64,000 bases of DNA from Methylobacterium radiotolerans JCM 2831 (GCF_000019725.1 NC_010505.1:930001-994000), one strand, 5' to 3'. Positions 36,552-50,477 are shown, counted from the first letter of the stretch. The notes: generated from the letters alone by a model not told the origin. Numbers and translations: made by a program.

Positions 36552-37436
36552 ATGTCGGTGATGATCGACGCCAACACCAAGGTCATCTGCCAGGGCTTCA
36601 CCGGCAAGAACGGGACCTTCCACTCCGAGCAGGCCATCGCGTACGGTACCAAGATGGTCGGCGGCACGAGCCCCGGCAAGGGCGGCTCCAGCCATCTCGG
36701 CCTGCCGGTGTTCGACACGGTCGCGGAGGCCCGCGAGGCCACGGGCGCCGAGGCCTCGGTGGTCTACGTGCCGCCGCCCGGCGCCGCCGACGCGATCTGC
36801 GAGGCGATCGCCGCCGAGGTGCCGCTGATCGTCTGCATCACGGAGGGCATCCCGGTGCTCGACATGGTGCGGGTGAAGCGGGCGCTCACCGGCTCGAAGT
36901 CGCGACTCGTCGGGCCGAACTGCCCCGGCATCGTCACGGCCGGCGAGTCGAAGATCGGCATCATGCCGGCCAACATCTTCCGGCCGGGCTCCGTCGGCAT
37001 CGTATCCCGCTCGGGCACGCTGACCTACGAGGCGGTGTTCCAGACCTCCAATGCCGGCCTCGGCCAGACGACGGCGGTGGGCATCGGCGGCGACCCGGTG
37101 AAGGGCACCGAGTTCATCGACGTGCTGGAGCTGTTCCTCGCCGACCCGAAGACCGAGTCGATCGTGATGATCGGCGAGATCGGCGGCTCGGCCGAGGAGG
37201 AGGCGGCGCAGTTCCTGAAGGACGAGGCCAAGCGCGGGCGGAAGAAGCCGATGGTCGGCTTCATCGCCGGCCGCACGGCGCCTCCGGGCCGCCGCATGGG
37301 CCATGCCGGCGCGATCATCTCGGGCGGCAAGGGCGGCGCCGAGGACAAGATCGCCGCCATGGAGGCCGCGGGCATCCGCGTGTCGCCGTCGCCGGCCCGG
37401 CTCGGCTCGACGCTCGTCGAGGTCCTGAAGGGCTGA
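36552..37436 (+). CDS. sucD: Succinyl-CoA synthetase subunit alpha
   Basis: The 294-residue alpha subunit, which binds CoA and carries the phosphohistidine intermediate. [13 protein letters not shown] and GTSPGKGG lie in the CoA-binding domain; the active-site His is in [14 protein letters not shown], close to the C-terminus. It is 2 bp from sucC. A hairpin 70 bp after the stop could reduce readthrough into sucA. Confidence 0.97.
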   Translation: MSVMIDANTKVICQGFTGKNGTFHSEQAIAYGTKMVGGTSPGKGGSSHLGLPVFDTVAEAREATGAEASVVYVPPPGAADAICEAIAAEVPLIVCITEGIPVLDMVRVKRALTGSKSRLVGPNCPGIVTAGESKIGIMPANIFRPGSVGIVSRSGTLTYEAVFQTSNAGLGQTTAVGIGGDPVKGTEFIDVLELFLADPKTESIVMIGEIGGSAEEEAAQFLKDEAKRGRKKPMVGFIAGRTAPPGRRMGHAGAIISGGKGGAEDKIAAMEAAGIRVSPSPARLGSTLVEVLKG

Positions 37437-37505
37437 GGCAAGCGCGCCTGCGTTGCGGCCATCGCAGGGCCGCGACGCCCATATCGGGCGAGCAGACGAT
37501 TTCAG

Positions 37506-37528
37506 CGGGGCGGTCACCCGCCCCGTTT
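37506..37528 (+). terminator. Hairpin between sucD and sucA
   Basis: CGGGGCGG and CCGCCCCG form a perfect 8-bp stem with a TCAC loop, followed by TTTCGGTTTC. It is a probable intrinsic terminator or attenuator, suggesting that sucA has its own promoter or only partial readthrough. Confidence 0.6.
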
Positions 37529-37608
37529 CGGTTTCAGGGCGATCCGCCGCGCGGACGGGGAGCCCGGAGGGCAGGGGAGCCTGCCCGCGCGATCAGGATG
37601 GACGCACC

Positions 37609-40596
<2,988 letters not shown>

Positions 40597-40606
40597 TCGT
40601 CCGGCC

Positions 40607-40906
40607 ATGGCCTACTTCCTGCTCCGTCTGGAACCGCCCCGCCCGAGCTTCCCGTTCGACGCGACGGAGGCCGAGAAGGCGCTGTTCTCGGCGCATTCCG
40701 GCTACTGGATGGAGCAGGCGGCCCGTGGAGCCGCCATCGCGGTCGGGCCCGTCTTCGAGTCCGGCGGCACCTGGGGCCTGGCCCTGGTCGAGGCCGACGA
40801 CGCGGCCGGGGCCGAGGCGCTCGGCGAAGCAGATCCCGTCCTGATGGCGCAGGCAGGCTTCCGGTACACCGTCTCGCCCGTTCCATCCCTGATCCTGCGG
40901 CGCTGA
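40607..40906 (+). CDS. YciI-like domain protein
   Basis: A 99-residue protein with the ferredoxin-like YciI fold: a start [15 protein letters not shown], a middle [26 protein letters not shown] with the conserved His, and a [16 protein letters not shown] ending. The family is related to muconolactone isomerases, and its biochemical role is mostly unknown. It is inserted between sucA and sucB with 10 and 47 bp gaps, and so is cotranscribed with the complex. This suggests a link to 2-oxoglutarate metabolism, which remains inference. Confidence 0.8.
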   Translation: MAYFLLRLEPPRPSFPFDATEAEKALFSAHSGYWMEQAARGAAIAVGPVFESGGTWGLALVEADDAAGAEALGEADPVLMAQAGFRYTVSPVPSLILRR

Positions 40907-40953
40907 CGTCGCGGCCCGACATCCAGAGGAGGCCCCCCGCGGGGCAGAAGAGC

Positions 40954-42273
40954 ATGGCAACCGACATCCTCGTCCCGACCCTCGGCGAATCCGTGAGCGA
41001 GGCCACCATCGGCCGCTGGTTCAAGAAGCCCGGCGACACGGTCGCGGCCGACGAGCCGATCGTCGAGCTCGAGACCGACAAGGTCACGCTGGAGGTGAAC
41101 GCCCCGGCGGCCGGCCAGCTCGGCGAGATCCTGGTCAAGGACGGCGAGACCGTGGAGCCCGGCGCCCTGCTCGGCTCGATCGTCGAGGCCGGTGCCGGTG
41201 CAGGCGCCGGCAAGAAGGCCGCCCCGAAAGAGGCCGCCGAGACTAAGGCCGAGAGCCGGAGCGAGGCCCCGAAGGCCGCCGCGCCCGCCAGGGCCGAGGC
41301 CCCGGCCCAGGAATCCTCCGCCGGCTACGGCAACCACGGCGACGCCGCCGCGCCCGCGGCCCAGCAGCGTCCGGTCAGCGACAACGGTCCGGCTGTGGCG
41401 AAGCTCGCCCGGGAGTCGGGCGTCGACCCGTCGTCCGTCAACGGGTCCGGCAAGGACGGCCGCGTCACCAAGGGGGACATGCTCGGCGCCATCGCCAAGG
41501 GGCCGGCCCCGTCGGCGCCCGCCAAGGAAGCCCGCCCGACCCTGCCGCGCGCGCCCTCGGCGCCGGACGACGCCGCGCGCGAGGAACGCGTGCGCATGAC
41601 GAAGCTGCGCCAGACCATCGCGCGCCGCCTCAAGGACGCGCAGGACACCGCGGCGATGCTGACGACGTTCAACGACGTCGACATGTCGGCCGTGATGGCG
41701 ATGCGCAGCCAGTACAAGGACATCTTCGAGAAGAAGCACGGCACGAAGCTCGGCTTCATGGGCTTCTTCACCAAGGCGGTGATCGGCGCCCTCAAGGACG
41801 TGCCGGCGGTCAACGCCGAGATCGACGGGCAGGACCTCGTCTACAAGAACTACTACCACATCGGCATCGCGGTCGGCACCGATAAGGGCCTCGTCGTCCC
41901 GGTCGTGCGCGACGCCGACGACCTGTCGATCGCCGGCATCGAGAAGAAGATCGCCGGCTTCGGCAAGAAGGCCCGCGACGGCAAGCTCTCCATCGAGGAG
42001 ATGCAGGGCGGCACCTTCACGATCACCAACGGCGGCATCTACGGCTCGCTGATGTCGACGCCGATCCTCAACGCGCCGCAATCGGGCATCCTCGGCATGC
42101 ACCGCATCGAGGAGCGCCCGGTGGTCCGCGCCGGCAAGATCGAGGCGCGGCCGATGATGTACCTCGCCCTGTCGTACGACCATCGCATCGTCGACGGTAA
42201 GGAGGCCGTGACCTTCCTGGTGCGGGTCAAGGAGGCGCTGGAGGATCCGGCGCGCCTCGTGCTGGACCTCTGA
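40954..42273 (+). CDS. sucB: 2-oxoglutarate dehydrogenase E2 (dihydrolipoamide succinyltransferase)
   Basis: Core of the 2-oxoglutarate dehydrogenase complex. The single lipoyl domain has K43 in [11 protein letters not shown]; an Ala/Pro/Glu-rich linker (about residues 80-135) follows; the E1/E3-binding domain is [27 protein letters not shown]; the catalytic domain ends with H410 and D414 in [13 protein letters not shown]. The 439 residues are slightly longer than average because of the linker. Its stop is 7 bp before the SDR gene. Confidence 0.96.
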   Translation: MATDILVPTLGESVSEATIGRWFKKPGDTVAADEPIVELETDKVTLEVNAPAAGQLGEILVKDGETVEPGALLGSIVEAGAGAGAGKKAAPKEAAETKAESRSEAPKAAAPARAEAPAQESSAGYGNHGDAAAPAAQQRPVSDNGPAVAKLARESGVDPSSVNGSGKDGRVTKGDMLGAIAKGPAPSAPAKEARPTLPRAPSAPDDAAREERVRMTKLRQTIARRLKDAQDTAAMLTTFNDVDMSAVMAMRSQYKDIFEKKHGTKLGFMGFFTKAVIGALKDVPAVNAEIDGQDLVYKNYYHIGIAVGTDKGLVVPVVRDADDLSIAGIEKKIAGFGKKARDGKLSIEEMQGGTFTITNGGIYGSLMSTPILNAPQSGILGMHRIEERPVVRAGKIEARPMMYLALSYDHRIVDGKEAVTFLVRVKEALEDPARLVLDL

Positions 42274-42280
42274 GGCAGCC

Positions 42281-43036
42281 ATGTCGGGTGCTGAGAACAG
42301 GGTCGCGATCGTCACCGGCGGCAGCCGCGGCATCGGCCGCGCGGTGGCGCTGCTCCTGGCAGAGCGCGGCTACACCGTGTGCCTGAGCTACGTGTCGGAC
42401 GCGGCCGCGGCGCAGGACGTGGTGGACGCGATCGCGGCCCAGGGCGGACACGCGCTCGCCGTGAAGGGCGACGTCGGCGACGAGGCCGACGTCATCGCCC
42501 TGTTCAAGGCGGCCGACGGCCTCGGCCGCCTCGCGGCGCTCGTCAACAATGCCGGGGTGGTCGACGTGAAGTCGGACGTCGCCGACATGAGCGTCACCCG
42601 CCTGCAGCGCATGATGACCACCAACGTGGTCGGCAGCTTCCTCTGCGCGCGGGAGGCGGTGCGGCGCATGTCGACCAAGCGCGGCGGGGCGGGGGGCGCG
42701 ATCGTGAATCTGTCCTCGGTGGCGGCGCGCCTCGGCGGCCCCGGTCAGTTCGTGGACTACGCCGCCTCCAAGGGCGCCATCGACTCGCTGACGGTCGGGC
42801 TCGCCCGCGAGGTCGCCGCCGAGGGCATCCGGGTCAACGCGGTGGCGCCCGGCATCATCGCCACCGAGATCCACGCCAGCGGCGGCGAGCCCGACCGGGT
42901 GGAGCGCCTCGGCCCGGGCGTCCCGATGAAGCGGGCCGGCACCGCGGAGGAGGTGGCCGCACCGATCGTGTGGCTGCTCTCGGAGGAGGCCTCCTACACC
43001 ACGGGCGCCATCCTCGACATCGGCGGCGGCCGCTGA
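42281..43036 (+). CDS. SDR-family oxidoreductase within suc operon
   Basis: A 251-residue classical [13 protein letters not shown] (cofactor), NNAGVVD, the catalytic Ser in [11 protein letters not shown], and YAASKGA with Tyr and Lys. It resembles FabG and glucose-1-dehydrogenase-type enzymes, and the first residues favour NADP by the basic-residue spacing only weakly. It sits 7 bp after sucB and 67 bp before lpd, the same strand. The same arrangement may be conserved in relatives; a direct TCA-cycle role is not evident. Substrate unknown. Confidence 0.88.
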   Translation: MSGAENRVAIVTGGSRGIGRAVALLLAERGYTVCLSYVSDAAAAQDVVDAIAAQGGHALAVKGDVGDEADVIALFKAADGLGRLAALVNNAGVVDVKSDVADMSVTRLQRMMTTNVVGSFLCAREAVRRMSTKRGGAGGAIVNLSSVAARLGGPGQFVDYAASKGAIDSLTVGLAREVAAEGIRVNAVAPGIIATEIHASGGEPDRVERLGPGVPMKRAGTAEEVAAPIVWLLSEEASYTTGAILDIGGGR

Positions 43037-43103
43037 GCCTCAGCCCGACCTGACATTCCCTGCCCGTCCCACACGCGGCACGACCGAGCGGAAGCGAAGC
43101 CTC

Positions 43104-44497
<1,394 letters not shown>

Positions 44498-44507
<10 letters not shown>

Positions 44508-44539
44508 CGGGCCACGTCTGACGGACCACGTCTGACGGG
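44498..44539. repeat. Three 14-bp tandem repeats spanning the lpdA stop
   Basis: The unit CCACGTCTGACGGG occurs at 44498-44511, 44512-44525 (last base A) and 44526-44539. The first copy contains the TGA of lpdA. The unit is not a multiple of three, and each copy includes a TGA. Confidence 0.85.
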
Positions 44540-44561
44540 CGAAGGCCCACGGCGGCACGCG

Positions 44562-44596
44562 TTCGATGGCTCGGCAGGCTGAGCCGTCAGCTCGAA
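44562..44596. terminator. Probable bidirectional hairpin
   Basis: TTCGA and TCGAA (44562-44566, 44592-44596) enclose GGCTC and GAGCC (44568-44572, 44581-44585). It lies between convergent lpdA and the receiver gene. No T tract. Confidence 0.4.
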
Positions 44597-44649
44597 GGGC
44601 CGCGGGCCTCGCCCCTGCGCGGCCCGTCGGGGGAAGCCCCGGCGCGGGA

Positions 44650-45507
44650 TCAGGCGATCTTGCGCCGGGGATTGGGCAGGTCGGCGATCCGCAGCAGCGC
44701 GCTCGGCGCGGGCGGGGCCGTCAGAGCGTTCAGGAGGTACGGCCGGCGCAGGCCCAGCGCGTTGTGCAGGGCGAGATCGATGTCGCGGGCGTAGAACGGC
44801 ATCCGCAGCACGGCGTCGACGCCGAAGTAGCGGCCGGCCTGGGCGACGGGCTCCAGTTCGGACGTGGTCAGCAGGGTGATCCGGGTCGGGAGGCCCAGGG
44901 GCTGGATCTGGCAGGCCAGTTCGAGCCCGTCGATGCCGCCGAGCTTCACGTCGATGAAGGCGAAGTCGTAGGCGGCGAGCTTCAGCTGCTTGAGAGCGTG
45001 GCGGCCGTCATCCGTCTCGTCGAGCTCGATCGCGAAGCCGCTGCGCGCCACGACGCGGCTGATCGCCGAACGCCCGGCCGGGGTCGAGCAGGCGAGCAAG
45101 GCCCGTGTCGGCGCGCGACGGCGGGCATCCGCGTGGAGCAGCTGCTCGATATGGCTCGGGTCGAGGGGCGTCTTCAGCACCTCGTAGGCCCCGAGGCTCG
45201 TGGCGATCTCCTGCCAGTGCGGCAGCACGCGGGTCGCCACCAGCACCAGGCAGGGGGGCTCCGCACCCGCGCGACGCGCGACGGCGACCGCCTCGGGACC
45301 GCTGAGGTCGTCGAGCTGCAGCCCGACGAAGGCCAGGGTCGGACGGTGGCGGAGGAGGATGTCGCAGAGGGCCTGACCCGAGGTCGCCTCGTCGATCACG
45401 GCGCCGGGATCGAACCGCAGGACGATCTCCCTCAGGGAGACGCGGCGCCCCGGATCGCAGTCCGCGATCACGACACGTGCCGGCGCCCTCCCATCCTGAA
45501 GATCCAT
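44650..45507 (-). CDS. Tandem degenerate receiver-domain protein
   Basis: A 285-residue protein of two CheY-like receiver domains with no output domain. Domain 1 (about 10-125) keeps the acidic pair (D16, D18), T92 and K112, but the phospho-acceptor position reads G62 (LAFVGLQL). Domain 2 (about 135-250) has the acceptor D186 (FAFIDVKLGGIDG) but lost the acidic pair (CSTPAG) and has Arg in place of the conserved Lys (VLRMPF). Neither domain alone has a complete site. Probably a cytosolic signalling scaffold or stand-alone regulator; no histidine kinase is adjacent. Confidence 0.78.
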   Translation of the reverse strand: MDLQDGRAPARVVIADCDPGRRVSLREIVLRFDPGAVIDEATSGQALCDILLRHRPTLAFVGLQLDDLSGPEAVAVARRAGAEPPCLVLVATRVLPHWQEIATSLGAYEVLKTPLDPSHIEQLLHADARRRAPTRALLACSTPAGRSAISRVVARSGFAIELDETDDGRHALKQLKLAAYDFAFIDVKLGGIDGLELACQIQPLGLPTRITLLTTSELEPVAQAGRYFGVDAVLRMPFYARDIDLALHNALGLRRPYLLNALTAPPAPSALLRIADLPNPRRKIA

Positions 45508-45660
45508 GACGCCCGCCCAAGCCGATCCCGTTCGTTGCCCATAATGGCAGAGGATCGTGACGAAGCTCTTAAAGAGCGCGGCTATGCACTAGGCGAAACG
45601 GATGACGCGCCTATAGCCGCCGATGAGCTCTCTCGAAGTCGAAGTTTTTAGCAATCTTGG

Positions 45661-46641
45661 TCAATGGCCGGCCCTCGGGTGGGCCGCCGCGTAGGCGCTC
45701 ATGAGACGGGCGGCGTCGACCTGCGTGTAGAGCTGCGTCGTGGACAGGGAAGCGTGGCCCAGGAGTTCCTGGATCGCGCGCAGCTCGCCCTGGCGCGCCA
45801 GCAGATGGGTCGCGAAGGAATGCCGCAGGGCGTGCGGCGTGGCGCTCTCGGGCAAGCCCAGGGCGCCGCGGGCGCGCGCGACGGTGTACTGGATGATGCG
45901 CGGCGAGAGCGGGCCGCCCCGGGCGCCGAGGAACAGCGGTCCCTCCGGCGGCAGCGGCAGGGGGCAGGCGGCGACGTAGTCGGCCACGGCCTGCGCCACG
46001 ACGGGCAGGATCGGGACCATGCGCTGCTTGCCGCCCTTGCCGAGCACGGTGACCTGATCGACGCCCGGCAGGGGGGCGTCGCGGCGACTCAGGCCCAGCG
46101 CCTCGGAGATGCGCAGCCCCGCGCCGTAGAGCAGCGCCAGCACGGCGGCGTCCCGGGCCAGGACCCAGGGCTCCCGCTCCTCGCCGGCGCGGATCGCGGT
46201 ATCGGTCAGCGCCACCGCGGCGGAGACGGGCAGGGGGCGTGGAAGCCGCCGCGGAACCTTGGGCGAGCGCACGCCGCCCAGGGCCGAGACGGTGCCGAAG
46301 CCCTCGCGCTCGAGGAAGCGGGCGAAGGAGCGCAGGCCTGCCAGCATGCGCATCAGCGAGCGCCCCGAGACCTCGTCGGCCCGGCGCGCGGCCATGAAGC
46401 CGCGGATGTCCCGCACCTTGAGCCCGATCAGCATCGGGATCGTCGGTGTCCCCTGACGGGACGCGAGGTGGTGGAGGAACTGGCGAAGGTCGCGCCCGTA
46501 GGCCTCGACGGTGTTGGACGACATCCGCCGCTCCCGCGCCAGCGCCTCGATCCAGGCCAGGACGGCGTCGCGAAGGCGGGCGTCACCCGGAAACAGCAGC
46601 CGGTCGCCCTGGGTCTCGTGCGTGCTCGCGTGCGTGCTCAT
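45661..46641 (-). CDS. xerC: Tyrosine recombinase XerC
   Basis: A 326-residue site-specific recombinase that resolves chromosome dimers at dif with XerD. The N-terminal SAM-like domain has RRMSSNTVEAYGRDLRQFLHHL; catalytic residues are Arg in GAGLRISEAL, Lys in GKGGKQR, HALRHSFATHLL (His and Arg), the His in LLGHASLSTTQ, and the nucleophile in TQLYTQV. The full set and chromosomal setting favour Xer over a mobile-element integrase. The ATG at 46641 is preferred; the frame is open upstream. Confidence 0.9.
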   Translation of the reverse strand: MSTHASTHETQGDRLLFPGDARLRDAVLAWIEALARERRMSSNTVEAYGRDLRQFLHHLASRQGTPTIPMLIGLKVRDIRGFMAARRADEVSGRSLMRMLAGLRSFARFLEREGFGTVSALGGVRSPKVPRRLPRPLPVSAAVALTDTAIRAGEEREPWVLARDAAVLALLYGAGLRISEALGLSRRDAPLPGVDQVTVLGKGGKQRMVPILPVVAQAVADYVAACPLPLPPEGPLFLGARGGPLSPRIIQYTVARARGALGLPESATPHALRHSFATHLLARQGELRAIQELLGHASLSTTQLYTQVDAARLMSAYAAAHPRAGH

Positions 46642-46745
46642 GGCGACACTCGACCGGATCCGCGTTGCCGGGAGCTTAATGCCGGTCGCCGTCCGCCCCC
46701 AGGGCCGGGCTCGTGCCGCGCGGCGCGCCGTGCCAAGCTGACCCG

Positions 46746-47066
46746 ATGAGCCTCCTCGCCTACGCGGCCGCCGCCCTCGCCGAGATCGCCGGCTGCTTCG
46801 CGTTCTGGGCCTGGATGCGGCTCGGACGGTCGGCCTGGTGGACGCTTCCGGGTCTCGCCTCGCTGGCGGCCTTCGCGGCCCTGCTGACCCTCGTGGACAG
46901 CCCGGCGGCGGGGCGCACCTTCGCGGCCTACGGCGGCGTCTACGTGGCGGCCTCGGTCCTGTGGCTGTGGCTCGCGGAGGGCCAGCGGCCCGACCGCTGG
47001 GACCTCGCGGGCAGCGCGGTCTGCCTCGCCGGAACGGCGCTGATCCTCCTCGGCCGCCGGGGGTGA
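46746..47066 (+). CDS. YnfA/UPF0060 family small membrane protein
   Basis: A 106-residue inner-membrane protein with four hydrophobic helices. The family signature [21 protein letters not shown] and [16 protein letters not shown] are clear. YnfA-type proteins are related in topology to small multidrug resistance transporters, but their substrates are poorly defined. It is divergent from xerC and 129 bp before ruvC. Confidence 0.9.
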   Translation: MSLLAYAAAALAEIAGCFAFWAWMRLGRSAWWTLPGLASLAAFAALLTLVDSPAAGRTFAAYGGVYVAASVLWLWLAEGQRPDRWDLAGSAVCLAGTALILLGRRG

Positions 47067-47194
47067 CAGCGGCGCGGCAGCGCACCGTGCCGGGACGGCC
47101 ACAGGTGGCAACCTCCGCGGCCGGAACCTTGGTGAAACCAAGCGTTCACGATACGTACGGCAGCCTCGGGCCGTTCACCGAGCCGTGGAGCCCC

Positions 47195-47818
47195 ATGACC
47201 AGCCCCGTCCGCATTCTCGGCATCGATCCCGGACTCCGCCGCACCGGCTGGGGCCTGATCACCGCGCAGGGTACGAAGCTCACCTACGGCGATTGCGGGG
47301 TCGTGACCTCGGACGGGGAGCTTCCGCTGGCCCTGCGCCTGCGGGAGCTGTTCGAGGGGATCGGCCGCATCGTCGAGGCCGTGCGGCCCGACGAGGTCGC
47401 CGTGGAGGAGACCTTCGTCAACAAGGACGCCCAGGCGACGCTCAAGCTGGGCCACGCGCGGGCGATGGCGCTGCTCGTGCCGGCCCTCGCCGGCCTGCCG
47501 GTGTTCGAGTACGCCCCCAACCTGATCAAGAAGACCGTGGCGGGCTCCGGCCACGCCGAGAAGGTGCAGATCCAGGCGATGGTCCGCTTCCTTCTGCCGA
47601 AGGCGGAGTTCCGCGTCGCGGACGCCGCCGACGCGCTGGCCATCGCGATCACCCATGCCAGTCACCGGGACGCCCACGCGCTGCGGCAGGCGCATCTGCC
47701 GGGGGGCAAGCGCCGCTCGCTCACCGGTCAGGCGGCCGCGGGACAGGGGCTCGCAGGGAAGGGATTCTCCGCCGCCGCCGCCGCGCGCATCGAGGCCGCG
47801 CTGGCGAAACAAGGCTGA
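47195..47818 (+). CDS. ruvC: Holliday junction resolvase RuvC
   Basis: A 207-residue dimeric endonuclease that cuts Holliday junctions with RuvAB. The catalytic acidic residues are D11 (ILGIDPG), E71 (VAVEETFVNKD) and the Asp pair in VADAADALAIAI. The C-terminal 30 residues after SHRDAH are longer and basic, as in many alphaproteobacteria. RuvA and RuvB are not directly downstream, where a tRNA gene in the other orientation lies instead. If they follow elsewhere, the usual ruvCAB order is broken here. Confidence 0.94.
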   Translation: MTSPVRILGIDPGLRRTGWGLITAQGTKLTYGDCGVVTSDGELPLALRLRELFEGIGRIVEAVRPDEVAVEETFVNKDAQATLKLGHARAMALLVPALAGLPVFEYAPNLIKKTVAGSGHAEKVQIQAMVRFLLPKAEFRVADAADALAIAITHASHRDAHALRQAHLPGGKRRSLTGQAAAGQGLAGKGFSAAAAARIEAALAKQG

Positions 47819-47835
47819 CGGGATCGGGAAGGACT

Positions 47836-47919
47836 TGGTGGGGGAAGTAGGACTCGAACCTACGAAGCTTACGCAGCGGATTTACAGTCCGCCCCCTTTG
47901 CCGCTCGGGACATTCCCCC
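47836..47919 (-). tRNA. tRNA-Tyr (anticodon GTA)
   Basis: The minus strand folds into a complete class II cloverleaf: acceptor GGGGGAA paired with TTCCCCC, anticodon loop CTGTAAA with GTA, a long variable arm, TTCGAGTCC T-loop and an encoded CCA (47836-47838). The promoter must lie above 47920. Confidence 0.95.
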
Positions 47920-48159
47920 AAGGCGGGCATCGCCCGCGGCGCCCTTATGGTGAGGGGTGGGCCGGGTGTCAACGCTTATGGTGCACCGATCCGGCCCGGC
48001 GGGTGCGGCAATCGTGGAGAGCGGGGCGGTTTCGCCCGAAAGCGCCGCGCCCGCGGCTCCGCCGCCGGGACGAAAACGCGAACGTTCCGCGACTGCGGGG
48101 ATTCACAAAGGAATCCGGATCGGCCACGGTGCGCCGATGTCGCCCTGCTTCGCCGGCCC

Positions 48160-50010
48160 TTGACCCGTCCCGCCCCGTCCCTGCGGTCGCACCAGCGCAC
48201 GCTGATGGCCCTGGTCGCGGCCATGGCGAGCGGGGAGGCGGCCCATGTCCGGAAGATCCTGGCCGCGGTCACCCCCGGCGGCGGCAAGTCGCTGCTGCCG
48301 GTCATCGCCGCGCACCGGCTGATCGCGGCGGGGCTCGTCGAGCGCGTGGTCTGGGTGGTGCCGCGGGATTCGCTGCGGTTGCAGGCCGAGGAGGCCTTCG
48401 CCGATCCGCTCTGGCGCGCGGCCTTCGGGCACGCCCTCAGCGTGCGGGCGGCCGACAACGAGCGCGACCCGGCGCGGGGTCTGGCCGGCTACGTCACCAC
48501 CTATCAGGCGGTCGCGGCCGCCCCGGCGCTCCACCTCGCGGAGGCGCGGGCGCACCGCACCCTGCTGGTGGTCGACGAGGTCCATCACCTGCCGGTCCCC
48601 GGCCGCCCGGGCGCCGACGACGCCTCCGCGGAGGATGCCGAGGCCGGGGCGTGGTCCCGCGCGATGCTGCCCGTCATCGAGGCGGCGGCCGTGCGCCTGT
48701 ACCTGTCCGGGACGCTGGAGCGGGCGGACGGGCGGCGGATCCTCGGGCTGCCCTACCGACCCGCCGGGCCCGGCCGCGGTCCGGAGCTCGACCTCGACGC
48801 TCCCGGCCTCGCGGTGATCGGCTACTCGCGGGCGCAGGCGCTGGCCGAGCGGGCGGTGCTGCCGGTGACGTTCGGGGCCATCGACGGCGAGGCGAGCTGG
48901 CTGGAGGGCGGCCGGATCGCGGGCGACAGCCCGCGCGTCGGACCGCACCGGCTCGGCGCGGGCTCGGTCCGGATCACCACCCGGCCGGCGCTGTTCACCG
49001 CCCTGCGGACCGGGTTCGCCCGCGACCTCCTGAGCGAGGCGTTCTTCGCCACGAAGCGCCTGCGCGCCCGGCGCCGGGCCGAGCGCGAGCTCCCGCCCGG
49101 CGAGCCGGCCCGGGGGCTCGGCAAGCTCCTCGTGGTGGCGCCCGATCAGGCGAGCGCGCGGGCCTATCTCGGGACCCTGCGGGACTGGATGCCGGCCGGG
49201 CAGGGCGAGCGCGATGTCCGCCTCGCGACCTCCGGCCAGGGCGACGCCCACGCGGCGCTGGCCGCGTTCCGGCTCACGCCGGAACCGGCCGTGCTGGTGA
49301 CGGTGGCGATGGCCTACGAGGGCCTCGACGCCCCGGAGGTCGCGGTGGTCGCGGCCCTGACCCATATCCGCTCCCGGCCCTGGCTCGAGCAGATGCTCGC
49401 CCGGGCCACCCGGGTCGATCCCCATGCCGGGCCCTACGACGGGCAGCAGGCGCTGATCTTCCACCCGGACGACCCGCTCTTCGCGCGGTTCCGCCTCGAG
49501 CTCGAGACCGAGCAGGGCAGCAGCGTCCGGCCGCCCCGCGAGCGGCCGGCGAGCGCCGTCGTGCCCGAGCGGACCCGCTGGCGCGACGACGAGCCGGGCG
49601 GGATCACGCCCCTGGAGAGCAACGCGATCGGGATGCGCTACGCCCTGCTGCGCCCGCGCCTCCCCGAACCGGTCCCCGCGGCGCCCGCGCCCGAACCGCC
49701 CTCCGTCACCGAGCGGACCCTGCGCCAGCGGCTCGCCGCCGCGGTGGCCGCCCAGGCGGTGGAGGACGAGACCTCTCTGCGCGTCCCCCGCGGCGGCAAT
49801 CTCGCCCACCGCTACAACGCCGTTCTCAAGCGCGTGCTCGGCAAGGGCCGCGCGACCATGACCCTCCCGGAGCTGGAGGCGGCCCTGTCCTGGCTCGAGC
49901 GCAACCGCCTCTCCGACCATCTCGACCGCCTCGACGGCGACGCCCGCTACGCGTGGTCCGCTCGCCAGCGCCGCGGGCGCTGGCAGCCGGAGCGCGCCGC
50001 CGGCCGCTGA
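48160..50010 (+). CDS. SF2 DEAD/DEAH-type helicase-like protein
   Basis: A 616-residue superfamily 2 ATPase. Motifs: an early LRSHQRTLM Q-motif-like segment, Walker A TPGGGKS (near residue 41), Walker B VVDEVHH, motif III YLSGTLER, then a C-terminal RecA lobe with VTVAMAYEGLD and QMLARATRVD (motifs V and VI). The last 150 residues form a helical, basic domain. The layout resembles restriction- or defence-linked helicases, but no nuclease gene is adjacent. The TTG at 48160 is chosen because it precedes the Q-motif; an ATG at 47947 would add a low-complexity leader. Confidence 0.82.
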   Translation: MTRPAPSLRSHQRTLMALVAAMASGEAAHVRKILAAVTPGGGKSLLPVIAAHRLIAAGLVERVVWVVPRDSLRLQAEEAFADPLWRAAFGHALSVRAADNERDPARGLAGYVTTYQAVAAAPALHLAEARAHRTLLVVDEVHHLPVPGRPGADDASAEDAEAGAWSRAMLPVIEAAAVRLYLSGTLERADGRRILGLPYRPAGPGRGPELDLDAPGLAVIGYSRAQALAERAVLPVTFGAIDGEASWLEGGRIAGDSPRVGPHRLGAGSVRITTRPALFTALRTGFARDLLSEAFFATKRLRARRRAERELPPGEPARGLGKLLVVAPDQASARAYLGTLRDWMPAGQGERDVRLATSGQGDAHAALAAFRLTPEPAVLVTVAMAYEGLDAPEVAVVAALTHIRSRPWLEQMLARATRVDPHAGPYDGQQALIFHPDDPLFARFRLELETEQGSSVRPPRERPASAVVPERTRWRDDEPGGITPLESNAIGMRYALLRPRLPEPVPAAPAPEPPSVTERTLRQRLAAAVAAQAVEDETSLRVPRGGNLAHRYNAVLKRVLGKGRATMTLPELEAALSWLERNRLSDHLDRLDGDARYAWSARQRRGRWQPERAAGR

Positions 50011-50032
50011 ATCGCCCGGGAAGGAGACAGCC

Positions 50033-50356
50033 GTGACCGAGAGCCCGCCCGCCGCCTTCGCCGCGACACTCACCGCGTCCGAGCCGCCGAGGGGCTGGGC
50101 CGCCCCGCTCGCCGCGCTCTGGTGGCTCGCCCGGGACGGCTCCGGACCGGCCTCCGCCGCCTGGGAGCGGGCGCACCGCCTCGTCCAGGACGCCGGGGGA
50201 CCCGACGCGGCCTGGGTCCATGCCCATCTCCACCGGATCGAGGGCGACGACGGCAATGCGCGCTACTGGTACGCCCGCGCCGACCGCCCGGTCCCGAACG
50301 GCACGCTCGCGGAGGAGCGGAACGCGCTCATCGCCGCCCTCTGGGCACCGTCCTGA
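50033..50356 (+). CDS. Small conserved-type protein following the helicase
   Basis: A 107-residue soluble protein with a distinctive HRIEGDDGNARYWYARA segment near residues 65-81 and an otherwise helical, Ala/Trp-rich sequence. The GTG start at 50033 follows AAGGAGA. It is 22 bp after the helicase stop, so the two are cotranscribed. I know similar short proteins in alphaproteobacterial genomes but no function. Confidence 0.75.
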   Translation: MTESPPAAFAATLTASEPPRGWAAPLAALWWLARDGSGPASAAWERAHRLVQDAGGPDAAWVHAHLHRIEGDDGNARYWYARADRPVPNGTLAEERNALIAALWAPS

Positions 50357-50403
50357 CCGCTCCGAGCGGCGCCGCGTCGACCGTCCAGGGCCCGCCGGAC
50401 CGC

Positions 50404-50428
50404 GGAACGCCAAGGCTCACAGCCAGTT
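50404..50428 (+). promoter_or_regulatory. EcfG-type stress promoter candidate
   Basis: GGAAC (50404-50408), 16-bp spacer, AGTT (50425-50428): one mismatch to the alphaproteobacterial EcfG consensus GGAAC-N16/17-CGTT. It lies 49 bp before the DUF3597 gene. Confidence 0.45.
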
Positions 50429-50477
50429 GAATGGCCGCCCGGCGCGGAGATCGGGCCTCGATTATCGGAGCGGATCC

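Noticed and set aside
45544..45651. 35-residue rightward frame MAEDRDEALKERGYALG...
   Set aside because: Protein-like but very short, lower GC at third positions, no ribosome site and wedged between two leftward genes; not enough to call a gene.
45661..46641. Tyrosine recombinase as a sign of a mobile element
   Set aside because: No attachment-site duplication, no cargo and a XerC-like sequence in a housekeeping setting; the tRNA at 47836 is intact with no visible partial copy nearby.
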